Positions 8,538 to 17,797 of a stretch of DNA of 64,000 nt are shown here, piece by piece (the stretch's first letter is position 1; the number at the start of each line of letters is the position of its first letter). Both the position numbers and the translations under genes were made by a program. The stretch spans positions 95,390 through 159,389 of the forward strand of contig CABDWT010000017.1 in the NCBI GenBank assembly GCA_901456055.1, given 5' to 3'. This stretch comes from Phytobacter ursingii (GTDB taxonomy: Bacteria > Pseudomonadota > Gammaproteobacteria > Enterobacterales > Enterobacteriaceae). The notes below the pieces were generated by a model that worked only from the letters and a program-made list of their open reading frames with translations, searched no databases and had not been told where the DNA came from.

Positions 8538-9947
8538 TTATTTCATCATTTCGCGAATGATTTTGCCGAGCAGTATAACGCCGCGTTCTTCACGCTCGCC
8601 CCATTGCCAGGAGGCATTAAAGCGAAAGAACGGCGTAGGCTCTCTGGAGGTTGAGAACATTTTCCCCGGCGCAATGCTGACCTGATGAGCCAGTGCGCGC
8701 TGGCTTAACTCCCCGGCATCCAGTTCCGGCGGTAACTCCAGCCATAAAAAATAACCGCTGTCGCTGCGATGGATCTTCACCTCGCCGGGCAGATGACGCA
8801 CCAACGCCTGCCATGCCTGGTGCTTGCGTTCCGCCAGGGCGCGGCGCAGACGGCGCAGAGGCGCATCATAACGTTGGGTGCCGAGGTAATCGACCAGCGC
8901 CATTTGCATCGGCGAACTGGTGGATAAGGTGCTCATTAGCTGTAACTGCTGGATCCGACGGGCATGTTTCCCGGCAGCGACCCAGCCGATACGAAACCCG
9001 GCGACCAGACATTTTGAAAAAGAGGAGCAATGCAGCGTCATGTCCTGAGTGTCCCAGGCTTTCGCGGGCAACGGTTTTTCCCGCCCGTAATAGAGTTCGC
9101 TATAAACGTCGTCTTCAATTAAGGTCACGTTGTGCTGCATCAGCAACGCCACCAGTTGTGCTTTTTTTTCTGCGCTCAGGGTAAAGCCGAGCGGATTCTG
9201 GCTGTTGGGCATCAGCCAGCAGGCTTTTACCGGATAGCTCTTTAACGCCTGTTCCAGCGCCTGGAGATCAATGCCATCATTTATATCTGTCGGCACCGAC
9301 AGCGCTTTTAAACGCAGGCGCTCAAGTGCCTGTAGCGCGCCATAAAAGCAGGGATTTTCAACAATCACCCAGTCACCGGGCTCTGTTACAGCCTGCAAAC
9401 TCACATTTAACGCCTCCAGTGCGCCAGCGGTAATCACAATTTCATCCGGTGAAATGGTCATTCCCTGCTGGGCGTAACGACGGGCGATGGCATGACGCAG
9501 CCCGGCATTTCCCGGCGGCAGGTTTTCAATAATGCTGACGGCGGTCGCGCTTTTACTGACATTGGCTAATGAACGATTCAGTTGTTGCAGCGGAAACAGG
9601 CGCGGATCCGGAAAGGCCGAACCAAATGGCAATATCGAGGCATCACGGCTGGCCTGTAAAATATCAAAAATGTAGGTATTGATATCCACCGCTTCATCTT
9701 GCTTTAACGTGGCGGGTGGTAAAGTTTGCGGACGGTGAGAACGTGGCGCCACATAATAGCCTGACTGAGGCCGGGCGGTGATATAGCCCTGGTTTTCCAG
9801 CAACTGATAAGCATGACCAACCGTCATAAAACTCAGGCCACTGCTGGTCACCTGTTCGCGCAACGAAGGCAGCCTGTCGCCGGGTCGCCAGACCCCCAGT
9901 TCAATTTGCGAAATGATTTGCTGCGCCAGGCGCTGGTATTTTTTCAT
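8538..9947 (-). CDS. ydcR: MocR-family regulator YdcR
   Basis: A 469-residue MocR/GabR-type regulator: an N-terminal GntR winged helix (residues 1-70, with GVWRPGDRLPSLRE) fused to a fold-type-I aminotransferase domain. The PLP lysine lies in SSFSKCLVAGFRIGW (about residue 318), so the cofactor site looks intact. I start at the ATG at 9947 because GGAG sits seven bases before it and this matches E. coli YdcR. It lies upstream of ydcSTUV-patD on the same strand and is divergent from the bd oxidase operon. By analogy with GabR it probably senses an amine or GABA-related ligand and regulates the transporter, but targets are inferred from position. Confidence 0.93.
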   Translation of the reverse strand: MKKYQRLAQQIISQIELGVWRPGDRLPSLREQVTSSGLSFMTVGHAYQLLENQGYITARPQSGYYVAPRSHRPQTLPPATLKQDEAVDINTYIFDILQASRDASILPFGSAFPDPRLFPLQQLNRSLANVSKSATAVSIIENLPPGNAGLRHAIARRYAQQGMTISPDEIVITAGALEALNVSLQAVTEPGDWVIVENPCFYGALQALERLRLKALSVPTDINDGIDLQALEQALKSYPVKACWLMPNSQNPLGFTLSAEKKAQLVALLMQHNVTLIEDDVYSELYYGREKPLPAKAWDTQDMTLHCSSFSKCLVAGFRIGWVAAGKHARRIQQLQLMSTLSTSSPMQMALVDYLGTQRYDAPLRRLRRALAERKHQAWQALVRHLPGEVKIHRSDSGYFLWLELPPELDAGELSQRALAHQVSIAPGKMFSTSREPTPFFRFNASWQWGEREERGVILLGKIIREMMK

Positions 9948-10099
9948 CGCTCTCTCCTTCCTTGCTTTCATTCTATATCAGCACACCTAAAAAGCACATT
10001 TTTACCAACTGTTATAGATAAATTTGTCTCTTCTGTTTCTGATAATCATGCCCGCCGCTCTTTACCATTTCCCTGAGAGTCACTATTCAGAGGTTGTGT

Positions 10100-11506
10100 A
10101 TGTTGGGTTTAGATGCGTTTCATCTGGCAAGGATCCAGTTTGCCTTTACGGTTTCCTTCCACATTATTTTCCCGGCCATCACCATCGGTCTTGCCAGCTA
10201 CCTTGCGGTGCTGGAAGGTCTGTGGTTGAAAACCGGCAATCCGGTGTGGCGTTCGCTCTACCACTTCTGGTCAAAAATTTTCGCCGTCAATTTTGGCATG
10301 GGCGTGGTCTCCGGTCTGGTGATGGCCTATCAATTTGGCACTAACTGGAGCGGATTTTCCCAGTTTGCCGGTAGCATCACCGGCCCGTTACTGACCTATG
10401 AGGTGCTGACCGCATTTTTCCTCGAAGCCGGATTCTTAGGGGTGATGCTGTTTGGCTGGAACAAGGTTGGGCCAGGGCTGCATTTTTTTGCAACCTGCAT
10501 GGTGGCGCTGGGGACGATTATTTCCACCTTCTGGATCCTCGCCTCCAACAGTTGGATGCAAACGCCGCAGGGCTATGAAATTGTGAAGGGCCAGGTGGTG
10601 CCGGTCGACTGGTTTGCGGTGGTGTTTAACCCCTCATTCCCGTATCGCCTGTTGCATATGTCCGTTGCCGCCTTCCTGAGCAGCGCGCTGTTTGTTGGCG
10701 CGTCGGCAGCCTGGCATTTACTGAAAGGCAACCACTCACCCGCCATTCGCACCATGTTTTCAATGGCGCTATGGATGACGCTCATTGTGGCTCCCATTCA
10801 GGCGCTGATCGGCGATATGCACGGGCTAAACACGCTTGAGCATCAACCTGCCAAAATTGCCGCGATAGAGGGCCACTGGGAAAATGTTCCCGGAGAGCCG
10901 ACGCCATTGTTGTTATTTGGCTGGCCGGACATGGCGCAAGAACGCACCCGTTATGGGCTGGCGATCCCGGCATTGGGCAGCCTGATCCTGACCCATAGTC
11001 TGGACAAACAGGTCCCCGCACTGAAATCGTTCGCCAAAGAAGATCGTCCGAATTCGACCGTGGTGTTCTGGTCGTTTCGCCTGATGGTAGGGCTTGGCGT
11101 GTTGATGATATTGCTCGGCGTTGTCGCATTGTGGCTGCGCCGCAAACAGCGCCTCTATCACTCGCGCCCGTTTCTGTGGTTCGCGTTATTAATGGGGCCA
11201 TCGGGTTTGCTGGCTATTCTTGCCGGTTGGGTGACCACCGAAGTGGGTCGTCAGCCATGGGTGGTTTATGGCTTGCAGCGCACTGCCGATGCCGTTTCTG
11301 CTCATGGCACGCTGCACATGAGCATCAGCCTGCTGGGGTTTATCCTCGTCTACAGCTCCGTATTCGGCGTGGGATACAGCTACATGGTGCGGTTGATTAA
11401 AAAAGGACCCCAGGCGAATGAATCGTTTGCCACTGAACAAGATGGCCGCCCCGCCCGACCGCTTTCTGCGGTAAATACGCACGACAGTCAGCAGGAGAAA
11501 CCGTAA
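10100..11506 (+). CDS. cioA: Cyanide-insensitive bd oxidase subunit I
   Basis: A 468-residue quinol oxidase subunit I. The N-terminal heme-ligand region (HLARIQFAFTVSFHIIFPA, His at 8 and 21), the E/R-containing membrane helices and the GWVTTEVGRQPW motif near residue 380 identify the CydA/CioA family. It is shorter than E. coli CydA (about 520) and has a short Q-loop, as in CioA or Salmonella CyxA. It accepts electrons from quinol and reduces oxygen in the inner membrane. The ATG at 10100 has GAGG six bases upstream. Its stop overlaps the subunit II start (TAATG). CioA/CyxA naming is by similarity; E. coli K-12 has no gene at this place. Confidence 0.92.
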   Translation: MLGLDAFHLARIQFAFTVSFHIIFPAITIGLASYLAVLEGLWLKTGNPVWRSLYHFWSKIFAVNFGMGVVSGLVMAYQFGTNWSGFSQFAGSITGPLLTYEVLTAFFLEAGFLGVMLFGWNKVGPGLHFFATCMVALGTIISTFWILASNSWMQTPQGYEIVKGQVVPVDWFAVVFNPSFPYRLLHMSVAAFLSSALFVGASAAWHLLKGNHSPAIRTMFSMALWMTLIVAPIQALIGDMHGLNTLEHQPAKIAAIEGHWENVPGEPTPLLLFGWPDMAQERTRYGLAIPALGSLILTHSLDKQVPALKSFAKEDRPNSTVVFWSFRLMVGLGVLMILLGVVALWLRRKQRLYHSRPFLWFALLMGPSGLLAILAGWVTTEVGRQPWVVYGLQRTADAVSAHGTLHMSISLLGFILVYSSVFGVGYSYMVRLIKKGPQANESFATEQDGRPARPLSAVNTHDSQQEKP

Positions 11507-12516
11507 TGGGTATCGATCTTTCGCTCATCTGGTTTGTAATCATCGTCTTTGCCACCCTGATGTATATCGTGATGGACGGTTTTGATCTGGGAATCGGCAT
11601 TCTTTTTCCCGCCACGCCAAACGCTGATGACCGCGATGTGATGGTGAATAGTGTCGCCCCGGTGTGGGACGGCAACGAAACCTGGCTGGTGCTCGGCGGC
11701 GCGGCGCTTTTTGGCGCCTTCCCGCTGGCGTATGCGGTCATTATCGATGCGCTGACCATTCCGCTGACGCTGATGCTGGTGGGGTTAATTTTTCGTGGCG
11801 TAGCCTTTGAATTTCGCTTCAAGGCAACGCCTGCGCATCGCCCTTTCTGGGACAAGGCGTTCGCAGGCGGCTCTATTCTGGCGACCTTCACTCAAGGGGT
11901 TGTTGTCGGGGCGGTGATTAACGGTTTTCCGGTCAGCGGGCGCACTTTCGCCGGTGGTCCCTTCGACTGGTTAACTCCCTTTACCCTGTTTTGTGGTCTT
12001 GGGCTTGTGATCGCCTATGCCTTGCTGGGGGCGACCTGGCTGGTGATGAAGAGTGAAAATGCGTTGCAGGTGTGGATGCGCCAGGCGGCCAAAAGACTCT
12101 TACTGGCGCTACTGCTGGTGATAGCGGCCATTAGCCTCTGGACGCCGCTTGCCCACCCGGTGATAGCAAGCCGCTGGTTCACGCTGCCGAATCTGTTCTT
12201 CCTGCTGCCCGTCCCGGTGCTGGTATTGCTGTTGAGCCTGTGGCAATGGCGCAGTCTGAATCACCCGCAAAGTGAAAAATTACCCTTTGTGCTGACGCTC
12301 GGGCTAATCTTCCTCGGTTTCAGCGGGCTTGGTATCAGTATCTGGCCGCATATTATTCCGCCCTCCATTACGCTGTGGCAGGCGGCTGCGCCCGCGCAAA
12401 GCCAGGGTTTTATGCTGGTTGGCGCACTGCTGATTATCCCTGTTATTCTTGTCTATACCTTCTGGAGCTACTACGTGTTTCGCGGCAAAGTTCAGCATGG
12501 GGAGGGATATCACTGA
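11506..12516 (+). CDS. cioB: Cyanide-insensitive bd oxidase subunit II
   Basis: A 336-residue CydB/CioB subunit with eight to nine membrane helices, opening IWFVIIVFATLMYIVMDGFDLG, a family signature split here to its core VMDGFDLG. It pairs with CioA to complete the bd-type oxidase and is needed for heme insertion. It starts one base inside the subunit I stop and its own stop overlaps the start of a third mini-gene, so the three are translated as one unit. Length and order match cioAB/cyxAB operons. Confidence 0.92.
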   Translation: MGIDLSLIWFVIIVFATLMYIVMDGFDLGIGILFPATPNADDRDVMVNSVAPVWDGNETWLVLGGAALFGAFPLAYAVIIDALTIPLTLMLVGLIFRGVAFEFRFKATPAHRPFWDKAFAGGSILATFTQGVVVGAVINGFPVSGRTFAGGPFDWLTPFTLFCGLGLVIAYALLGATWLVMKSENALQVWMRQAAKRLLLALLLVIAAISLWTPLAHPVIASRWFTLPNLFFLLPVPVLVLLLSLWQWRSLNHPQSEKLPFVLTLGLIFLGFSGLGISIWPHIIPPSITLWQAAAPAQSQGFMLVGALLIIPVILVYTFWSYYVFRGKVQHGEGYH

Positions 12517-12644
12517 TGCAACAGCCATTATGGAAACGCCTGATGTGGCTGGTCATTCTGTGGGGCGGCAGCGTGCTGGCTCTCGCGCTGGTCGGCCTGT
12601 TTTTTCGCGTACTGATGACCGCTGCGGGGTTCAAATCGCACTAG
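12516..12644 (+). CDS. DUF2474 mini-subunit of the bd oxidase
   Basis: A 42-residue single-span protein (MQQPLWKRLMWLVILWGG..., membrane helix at about 8-33), beginning one base inside the cioB stop (TGATG). Small proteins of the DUF2474 family occupy this position behind CioAB-type oxidases and resemble CydX, the 37-residue stabilising subunit of E. coli bd-I. A structural role in the oxidase is therefore likely. It is too short for most gene finders. A strong terminator follows at 12689. Confidence 0.8.
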   Translation: MQQPLWKRLMWLVILWGGSVLALALVGLFFRVLMTAAGFKSH

Positions 12645-12688
12645 CTTCATGGCAATAGAATGAAGCGAGTGTGCTAAGTCGGGAGTAA

Positions 12689-12720
12689 AGATGCCCTGAT
12701 GTCTGAACATCAGGGCATCT
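12689..12720. terminator. Bidirectional terminator, cio operon / FIST receptor
   Basis: Perfect 13-base stem AGATGCCCTGATG / CATCAGGGCATCT with a six-base loop, placed between the convergent ends of the cio operon (12644) and the receptor gene (12723). T and A flanks are short, so it is mainly a strong hairpin. Confidence 0.8.
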
Positions 12721-12722
12721 GT

Positions 12723-14690
12723 TTAGTGCTGGCCCTGGCGGGTGGAGAGTTTTTGCAACACCGTCAGTTGCGTCACCGCTTCCTGCATAGCATCCATGCC
12801 GGAGGTCAGCGCGTGCAGGCTACTAAGATGCTTAACAATATTGTCCCGTTCGTTATTGGTTTTACTGCTCATCGCCGCAATGGTATCGGCCGCGGAAATG
12901 GAGTGCTGAGCCATATTGCTGGCGGTCTCCACGGTATTGTTAGCAACGGTACGAATGCGTGAAATCGTGTTTACCGCCTGGTTAATATTGGCTGCGGTAG
13001 CATCTGCCTGCTCTTTGGACGAGTGCGCCAGCCGCCGTACTTCACTTGCCACGACCGCAAAGCCACGCCCTGCTTCACCGGCTCGCGCAGCTTCCACCGC
13101 CGCATTCAGCGCCAGGATGTTTGTCTGAAATGCAATATTACTGATGCCACTGGTTATCTCATTAATACCCGCTGAGATTTTCTCCAGGTCATCCAGCCCT
13201 TCCACCAGCCGGTTTTGCGCCTGTTGACTCTGCAGGGCAATATCGCTGATAGAACGGATACTGTTTTCGGCCATACCCAGGGTGTCATTTTGTGTCTGCG
13301 TCGCGGCTTCCAGCATCGGTAAGGCCGTCATCAGGGGGCCTAATTTTTGTTGATATGCCACAACACGATTAATTACGCCACTTTGAAAATCATTCAGTGC
13401 CTCCCAACGACGCAGCGCTCGCTGGGCGTAATGCCCGGCATACCTTGCATATTCCACCGGGAAATGCGCCATTGCTTTGACGTCCTGATTGAAAAAGACC
13501 AGCGCGGAGAGCGTCTGATTAATGGGAACGCCAAGAATCTCCCCAAAGCTGGAAAAGCCGGCAGCGGGTAAGCCTTTAAAGAAATGCGCATTGTGTAAAT
13601 GCGATTCACTCCCCAGGCGCCGCAAAATACAGTCATTCATCAGAATGGCTGCCGGTTTACCCCGCCCGGTAATAAAGTTTTTCCAGTCATGCAATGTCGC
13701 TTGCTTAAAGTCAGTCTCTTCCAGTAAATGCAAACGATCGCCAAATTCCAGATCACAGAAAAAATGAACACCGTCGGTATCAATTTTGGCGACAGAGCGA
13801 ATAAAATATTCGTCGCCGACTTTCACGCCAAACGTTAGCCCTTTGAGTTTTTCTGCCACATGCTGCTCATCACACTTCAGGAGATCGGCCAGTACAGCGG
13901 TAAAAGGCTTCTGCTCCCCCTGCTCGTTAAACACTGAGCTCACCGTCCGGGCAACGGGATCCGCCTGAGCAATCAGCCAGCTTTTATTCCGTGGCTTAAA
14001 GTTTTGGCTTTTGAACGGCGCAAAGGATTTTCCCGGTGCCATTTTGCAAAAGATAATCACCGCTTTGCCCTGCAGCACTTTGCCATTCACGCTTATCCAG
14101 GTGCCGTCAAAGGTGAGTTTGCCACCTGCCGAACCGCCGATCGCCAGGCACGGAAAACGCCCGCAATTATACCAGGCCTGCATCAGAAACCCTTCAGAAG
14201 CAGAAAGTCCATCACAGTACACCATGGCAAACGTACGATCGGATGAGAGCGGCATACGCACCTGTAACCGCTCCAGTTCGTTCTGAATGGCAATAATGCG
14301 ATCTGTGGCTGTTCGGGTATCTTTTACATGTAAATCAATGATATGTGTTTCATGTTCGGCAATAAGAGTCCTGGGCAGCATTAACCAACTGCCTTGTTGC
14401 CCCGCCGCATCACAATAGGTCGTCTCGCGACAGCTGCTACTGAGCGCGCCACTGGAAGAAAGGGTAATAACCGTCAAGGCTGGAGAAGTAAAACGCTGCC
14501 ACACCTGGCTCACGCTTGAATAGTCAGCGCCAGGGGGAACGAATGTCATGAGGATACCACTGGCTTTGTTGCTTAAACCCGCGGCCGTTAATGACTGAGG
14601 CATATTCTGGCAATCATAGGTACCATTCGCAGGTTGTGAACGGCTGCGACCAAACGGTGCGGTTAAAAACCTTTTCGCCATAGATAACAT
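12723..14690 (-). CDS. Soluble FIST-domain chemoreceptor
   Basis: A 655-residue protein without membrane segments or signal peptide. Residues about 45-240 look like FIST_N ([23 protein letters not shown]) and about 245-400 like FIST_C; these form a sensor module predicted to bind small ligands such as amino acids. The C-terminal 200 residues are a methyl-accepting chemotaxis signalling domain with the hairpin tip [20 protein letters not shown] at about 520-539. It should act in the cytoplasm, coupled to CheA/CheW. There is no NWETF tail. The ATG at 14690 has AAGG six bases upstream. A FliA-type promoter lies at 14829-14855. E. coli K-12 has no counterpart here; ligand unknown. Confidence 0.9.
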   Translation of the reverse strand: MLSMAKRFLTAPFGRSRSQPANGTYDCQNMPQSLTAAGLSNKASGILMTFVPPGADYSSVSQVWQRFTSPALTVITLSSSGALSSSCRETTYCDAAGQQGSWLMLPRTLIAEHETHIIDLHVKDTRTATDRIIAIQNELERLQVRMPLSSDRTFAMVYCDGLSASEGFLMQAWYNCGRFPCLAIGGSAGGKLTFDGTWISVNGKVLQGKAVIIFCKMAPGKSFAPFKSQNFKPRNKSWLIAQADPVARTVSSVFNEQGEQKPFTAVLADLLKCDEQHVAEKLKGLTFGVKVGDEYFIRSVAKIDTDGVHFFCDLEFGDRLHLLEETDFKQATLHDWKNFITGRGKPAAILMNDCILRRLGSESHLHNAHFFKGLPAAGFSSFGEILGVPINQTLSALVFFNQDVKAMAHFPVEYARYAGHYAQRALRRWEALNDFQSGVINRVVAYQQKLGPLMTALPMLEAATQTQNDTLGMAENSIRSISDIALQSQQAQNRLVEGLDDLEKISAGINEITSGISNIAFQTNILALNAAVEAARAGEAGRGFAVVASEVRRLAHSSKEQADATAANINQAVNTISRIRTVANNTVETASNMAQHSISAADTIAAMSSKTNNERDNIVKHLSSLHALTSGMDAMQEAVTQLTVLQKLSTRQGQH

Positions 14691-15146
14691 ATTTCACCTT
14701 TTTGCATTATTAGAACATTTATAGGATGGAGCGTCTGGTGAATTTATGGAACTTAGCAGGCTATACATCAAGTCTATGCTTTTTACAGTGCCAGGAAATT
14801 CCACGAATATATTTTGACCACACCGTAATTATCGTCAAATAAAATGAAATCTTTAGCGCACCCAGATAAATCCCCTGCATGTGAATTTACATTTAAAGTT
14901 TAAATATCAATGAGTAATAAAATGAGACAGCCGTATCATAATTATCCGAGTGGAAATAATGTTAATAATGTGATGCAACGCATAAATTACGGCAAATAAT
15001 AAAATTACTGTCTACCCGGTAACAAATTCGTTTATTTTTTACAGTTATTGTGGAAGGAATACTCTTAATTGAACCTGTCTTCATACTCTCTCCATGATTT
15101 GTTGTTGAAATTCGCGTCACTCAGATAAATGAGAACAGGAGTAAGT
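14691..15146. other. AT-rich divergent spacer
   Basis: This spacer holds the FliA-type promoter of the FIST receptor and the upstream region of the exported repeat protein. A 29-codon frame at about 14910-14999 (MSNKMRQPYHNY...) has no ribosome site and is not called. Nothing else was recognised. Confidence 0.4.
14829..14855 (-). promoter_or_regulatory. FliA (sigma-28)-like promoter of the FIST receptor
   Basis: Read on the minus strand: TAAA, 15 bases, GACGATAA. The flagellar class-3 consensus is TAAA-N15-GCCGATAA, so the -35 is exact, the spacer is exact and the -10 has one mismatch. The start site would fall near 14820, giving a leader of about 130 bases. Confidence 0.65.
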
Positions 15147-15461
15147 ATGAAAAAGGTAGTGACACTGTCTGCCATTCTGGCCATGAGTTTATCGTCTCTT
15201 GTGTATGCTGCAGACAACACGCCTGTCCCGCCACCAAAATACCCGGCAACGCAGGACGGTCAGTCGCCGCGTCATGACGATAAAAACCCGCAACACCTGC
15301 GGGAACGTACGAATAAAGACGGTAAGACGTGGAAACATGACGGAAAGTCACCAAACCACGACAATAAAGAGTGGAAACAGGATAACAGATTGCGTAACCA
15401 CGACGGCAAACGGCCGCCCAGAGACGGTAAAAAACCGCCGCTGCCAGAGGATAAACCTTAA
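15147..15461 (+). CDS. Exported Lys/Asp/His/Pro-rich repeat protein
   Basis: Predicts 104 residues: a clear Sec signal peptide (1-21, ending LVYA) and a mature part of about 83 residues with almost no hydrophobic residues. The mature part repeats a short theme around HDGKxP or HDxKxW (KHDGKSPNHDNKEW, NHDGKRPPRDGKKPP), which suggests a disordered, basic, His-bearing periplasmic protein. AGGAG lies five bases before the ATG at 15147. In E. coli the exported protein YncJ neighbours rlhA, but the sequences do not look alike. I do not know a function; metal or polyanion binding would suit the composition but is speculation. Confidence 0.75.
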   Translation: MKKVVTLSAILAMSLSSLVYAADNTPVPPPKYPATQDGQSPRHDDKNPQHLRERTNKDGKTWKHDGKSPNHDNKEWKQDNRLRNHDGKRPPRDGKKPPLPEDKP

Positions 15462-15473
15462 GTTTTAAATGCG

Positions 15474-15498
15474 TTAGCGGCAGGGTATCTGCCGCTAA
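15474..15498. terminator. Bidirectional terminator before rlhA
   Basis: Perfect 10-base stem TTAGCGGCAG / CTGCCGCTAA with a five-base loop, between the convergent repeat-protein gene (stop 15461) and rlhA (stop 15517). Confidence 0.75.
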
Positions 15499-15516
15499 TA
15501 TGCGCGACCCGCTGCT

Positions 15517-17508
15517 TTACACGCCTTTGCGTTTAGGCAGCGTTTTCAACAGATCCTCAGGACTGACCGACGCCACAACGCTCCCTGCCAGCGGCATCTT
15601 CAGAATGTGATTTTTGATTTTCCCGACCACGTGCATTTCGCATGGACGGCAATCAAATTTCAGCGTCAGTACCTCGTCGCCATGTACCAGTTGCATTGGG
15701 GTTGCCTTCCAGCTTTTGATATTTCCTTTGGCCTGTTTCGGACACAGATTAAAGGCAAAGCGCAGACAGTGTTTGGTGATCATCACCGGCACATCGCCCT
15801 TCTCTTCATGCATTTCATATGCGCCATCAATTAGCTGTACGCCGAAAAGCTGGTAGAACTCACGCGCTTTATGGTTATAAACGTTCGCCAGGAAGGTCAG
15901 ATGGGTATCAGGATAGACCGGTGCCGGGTCAGAAACGGCTTTACGGCTACCGCGCTGGTAATTCGCCAGGCGCGCCTCATCAAGCATTTCGACAGTTTCA
16001 CGACGAAACGAATTTAACATGCTGTTCGGTACAAACAACGCACCTGGCAAGTTGATATCGATATGACGGGCGTAATAGAGGGTTTGCCCCAGTTTTGCCA
16101 CACCCTCTTTCAGGCTATTGATCGCTTTTTCCGCGTTATTCGCCTCATCAAATTGCCCGTCGAGAGTATGGGTCACGCTAACGCCATCTTCACTGGTCAG
16201 GGTCAGCACCAGTTGTTCCTGCCAGCCGCCGATTTCAATATCCACGGCGATGCGACGTTCACTGGAGGTTTTGGTTAGTGCCTGTTGCCAGTTGTGGTCG
16301 AGGTTACGGTTCAGCGGATGGTGCGGACGCACTTTATACATTTCCGCCGGCATTTCATTCGGCCAGACGCGGTAACGATTTTCTCCGGTCTTTTCTACTG
16401 TGTTGGCGCGAAAACCGACAACGTCACGCTTAATGAGCACGTTCAGACCATCGCCGTTTGCCAGCGGTTCGCTGGCGTCAACGTCCAGGTACTCTTTGGT
16501 CACTTTCAGCACTTCGCCAACCGGCAGACCGATAAATTTCGGTGAATCAAACGCACCGATATCGCCTTTACGGGCATTCACAAAATAGTCGGTACTACCG
16601 CGATGGAAAGTTTTATCGGTGGACGGAATAAAGAAATGCTCCGTGCGCCCTGCTGATGCGCGCGCCAGGTCGCCGCGGTCTTCAATAATCGCATCCAGCA
16701 TCTGACGATAATGCGCGGTAATGTTTTTCACATAGCTCATGTCTTTGTAGCGCCCTTCAATCTTAAAGGAACACACACCGGCATCAATTAACGCACCAAG
16801 ATTGGCACTCTGGTCGTTATCTTTCATCGACAGCAGATGTTTTTCGTAGGCAACGACGCGCCCCTGATCATCTTTCAGGGTATACGGCAGCCGGCAGGCC
16901 TGTGAACAGTCGCCACGGTTGGCGCTGCGCCCTGTCTGGGCGTGGGAAATATAACACTGACCGGAATAGGCCACGCAAAGCGCGCCATGAATAAAAAATT
17001 CTATAGTGGCGTCAGTACAGGCGTGAATATCGCGGATCTGCTGCAAGTTCAGCTCGCGCGCCAACACAATCTGGCTAAAACCGACATCAGAGAGGAACTT
17101 CGCCTTTTCTACACTGCGGATATCACACTGCGTACTCGCATGCAGCTCAATCGGCGGGATATCGAGTTGCATGATGCCCATATCCTGCACAATCAGGGCA
17201 TCAACCCCGGTTTCGTACAGATCGGTAATCAGGCGCTGAGCAGGTTCCAGCTCATCATCATGCAGAATGGTATTGAGCGTGATAAACACTTTCGCGCCAT
17301 AGCGATGAGCAAACGGAACGAGGCTGGCAATATCCTGCAGACTGTTGCTGGCGTTATGGCGGGCACCGAACCCCGGGCCGCCGATATAAACCGCGTCCGC
17401 ACCGTGCAAAATGGCTTCGCGAGCGATCGCGGTGTCACGGGCAGGGCTTAAGAGTTCAAGATGATGGGGTTGCAGGCGCATACAATCGTCGTTATCCATT
17501 ATGTGCAA
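15517..17508 (-). CDS. rlhA: 23S rRNA C2501 hydroxylase RlhA
   Basis: A U32-peptidase-like protein, 653-663 residues depending on start, matching E. coli RlhA (YdcP). RlhA adds a 5-hydroxyl to C2501 of 23S rRNA. Marks seen: LELLSPARD near the start, the GADAVYIGG barrel segment, the U32 signature with CVAYSGQCYISHAQTGRSANRG-type block (core GQCYISHAQTGRSANRG) and clustered cysteines (CSQACRLPY; FNLCPKQ; FDCRPCEMH) that probably bind an iron-sulfur cluster. In-frame ATGs at 17508, 17499 and 17481 are possible; none has a strong ribosome site, and homology begins near residue 15, so the true start could be 17481. Confidence 0.93.
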   Translation of the reverse strand: MHIMDNDDCMRLQPHHLELLSPARDTAIAREAILHGADAVYIGGPGFGARHNASNSLQDIASLVPFAHRYGAKVFITLNTILHDDELEPAQRLITDLYETGVDALIVQDMGIMQLDIPPIELHASTQCDIRSVEKAKFLSDVGFSQIVLARELNLQQIRDIHACTDATIEFFIHGALCVAYSGQCYISHAQTGRSANRGDCSQACRLPYTLKDDQGRVVAYEKHLLSMKDNDQSANLGALIDAGVCSFKIEGRYKDMSYVKNITAHYRQMLDAIIEDRGDLARASAGRTEHFFIPSTDKTFHRGSTDYFVNARKGDIGAFDSPKFIGLPVGEVLKVTKEYLDVDASEPLANGDGLNVLIKRDVVGFRANTVEKTGENRYRVWPNEMPAEMYKVRPHHPLNRNLDHNWQQALTKTSSERRIAVDIEIGGWQEQLVLTLTSEDGVSVTHTLDGQFDEANNAEKAINSLKEGVAKLGQTLYYARHIDINLPGALFVPNSMLNSFRRETVEMLDEARLANYQRGSRKAVSDPAPVYPDTHLTFLANVYNHKAREFYQLFGVQLIDGAYEMHEEKGDVPVMITKHCLRFAFNLCPKQAKGNIKSWKATPMQLVHGDEVLTLKFDCRPCEMHVVGKIKNHILKMPLAGSVVASVSPEDLLKTLPKRKGV

Positions 17509-17637
17509 AATGGCGGCTATTGTAGTCAGTTCGCGGGCGTTTCACCACCTGCGCCAGAGGGCATTTTCCATGTGGCGGCAAAGCATTGAAGAAATTGCTA
17601 TTTTCCAGTCGCAACGCCGCAGGTTAAGGTAATCAAT

Positions 17638-17764
17638 ATTACGCGAAAGCTTTCAAATGGCGTCGCGGCGGCAACAAGGGGCATCCCCTGGCGCTTACTG
17701 CAGTAAGTGACGGCGGTGGCCAGAGGCAGCCAATCAAGAGGCCGTTTGAAAGATGAAGCGTAAT
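17638..17764. repeat. ERIC element (127 bp)
   Basis: A 127-base imperfect palindrome in the rlhA-sutR spacer. Outer arms ATTACGC / GCGTAAT, next pair CTTTCAAATGG / CCGTTTGAAAG, and a central palindrome CTTACTGCAGTAAG. Length, the CTTACTnnAGTAAGTGAC core and the AAGAGG...TTGAAAGATGA arm match the enterobacterial repetitive intergenic consensus as I recall it. Transcribed, it would fold into one long hairpin. Confidence 0.85.
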
Positions 17765-17797
17765 CGGACATTTCCTCGTCACGTTGTACGTTGTTGT

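Noticed and set aside
14910-14999. 29-codon frame upstream of the exported repeat protein
   Set aside because: No ribosome site and Asn-rich, AT-driven sequence; likely chance.
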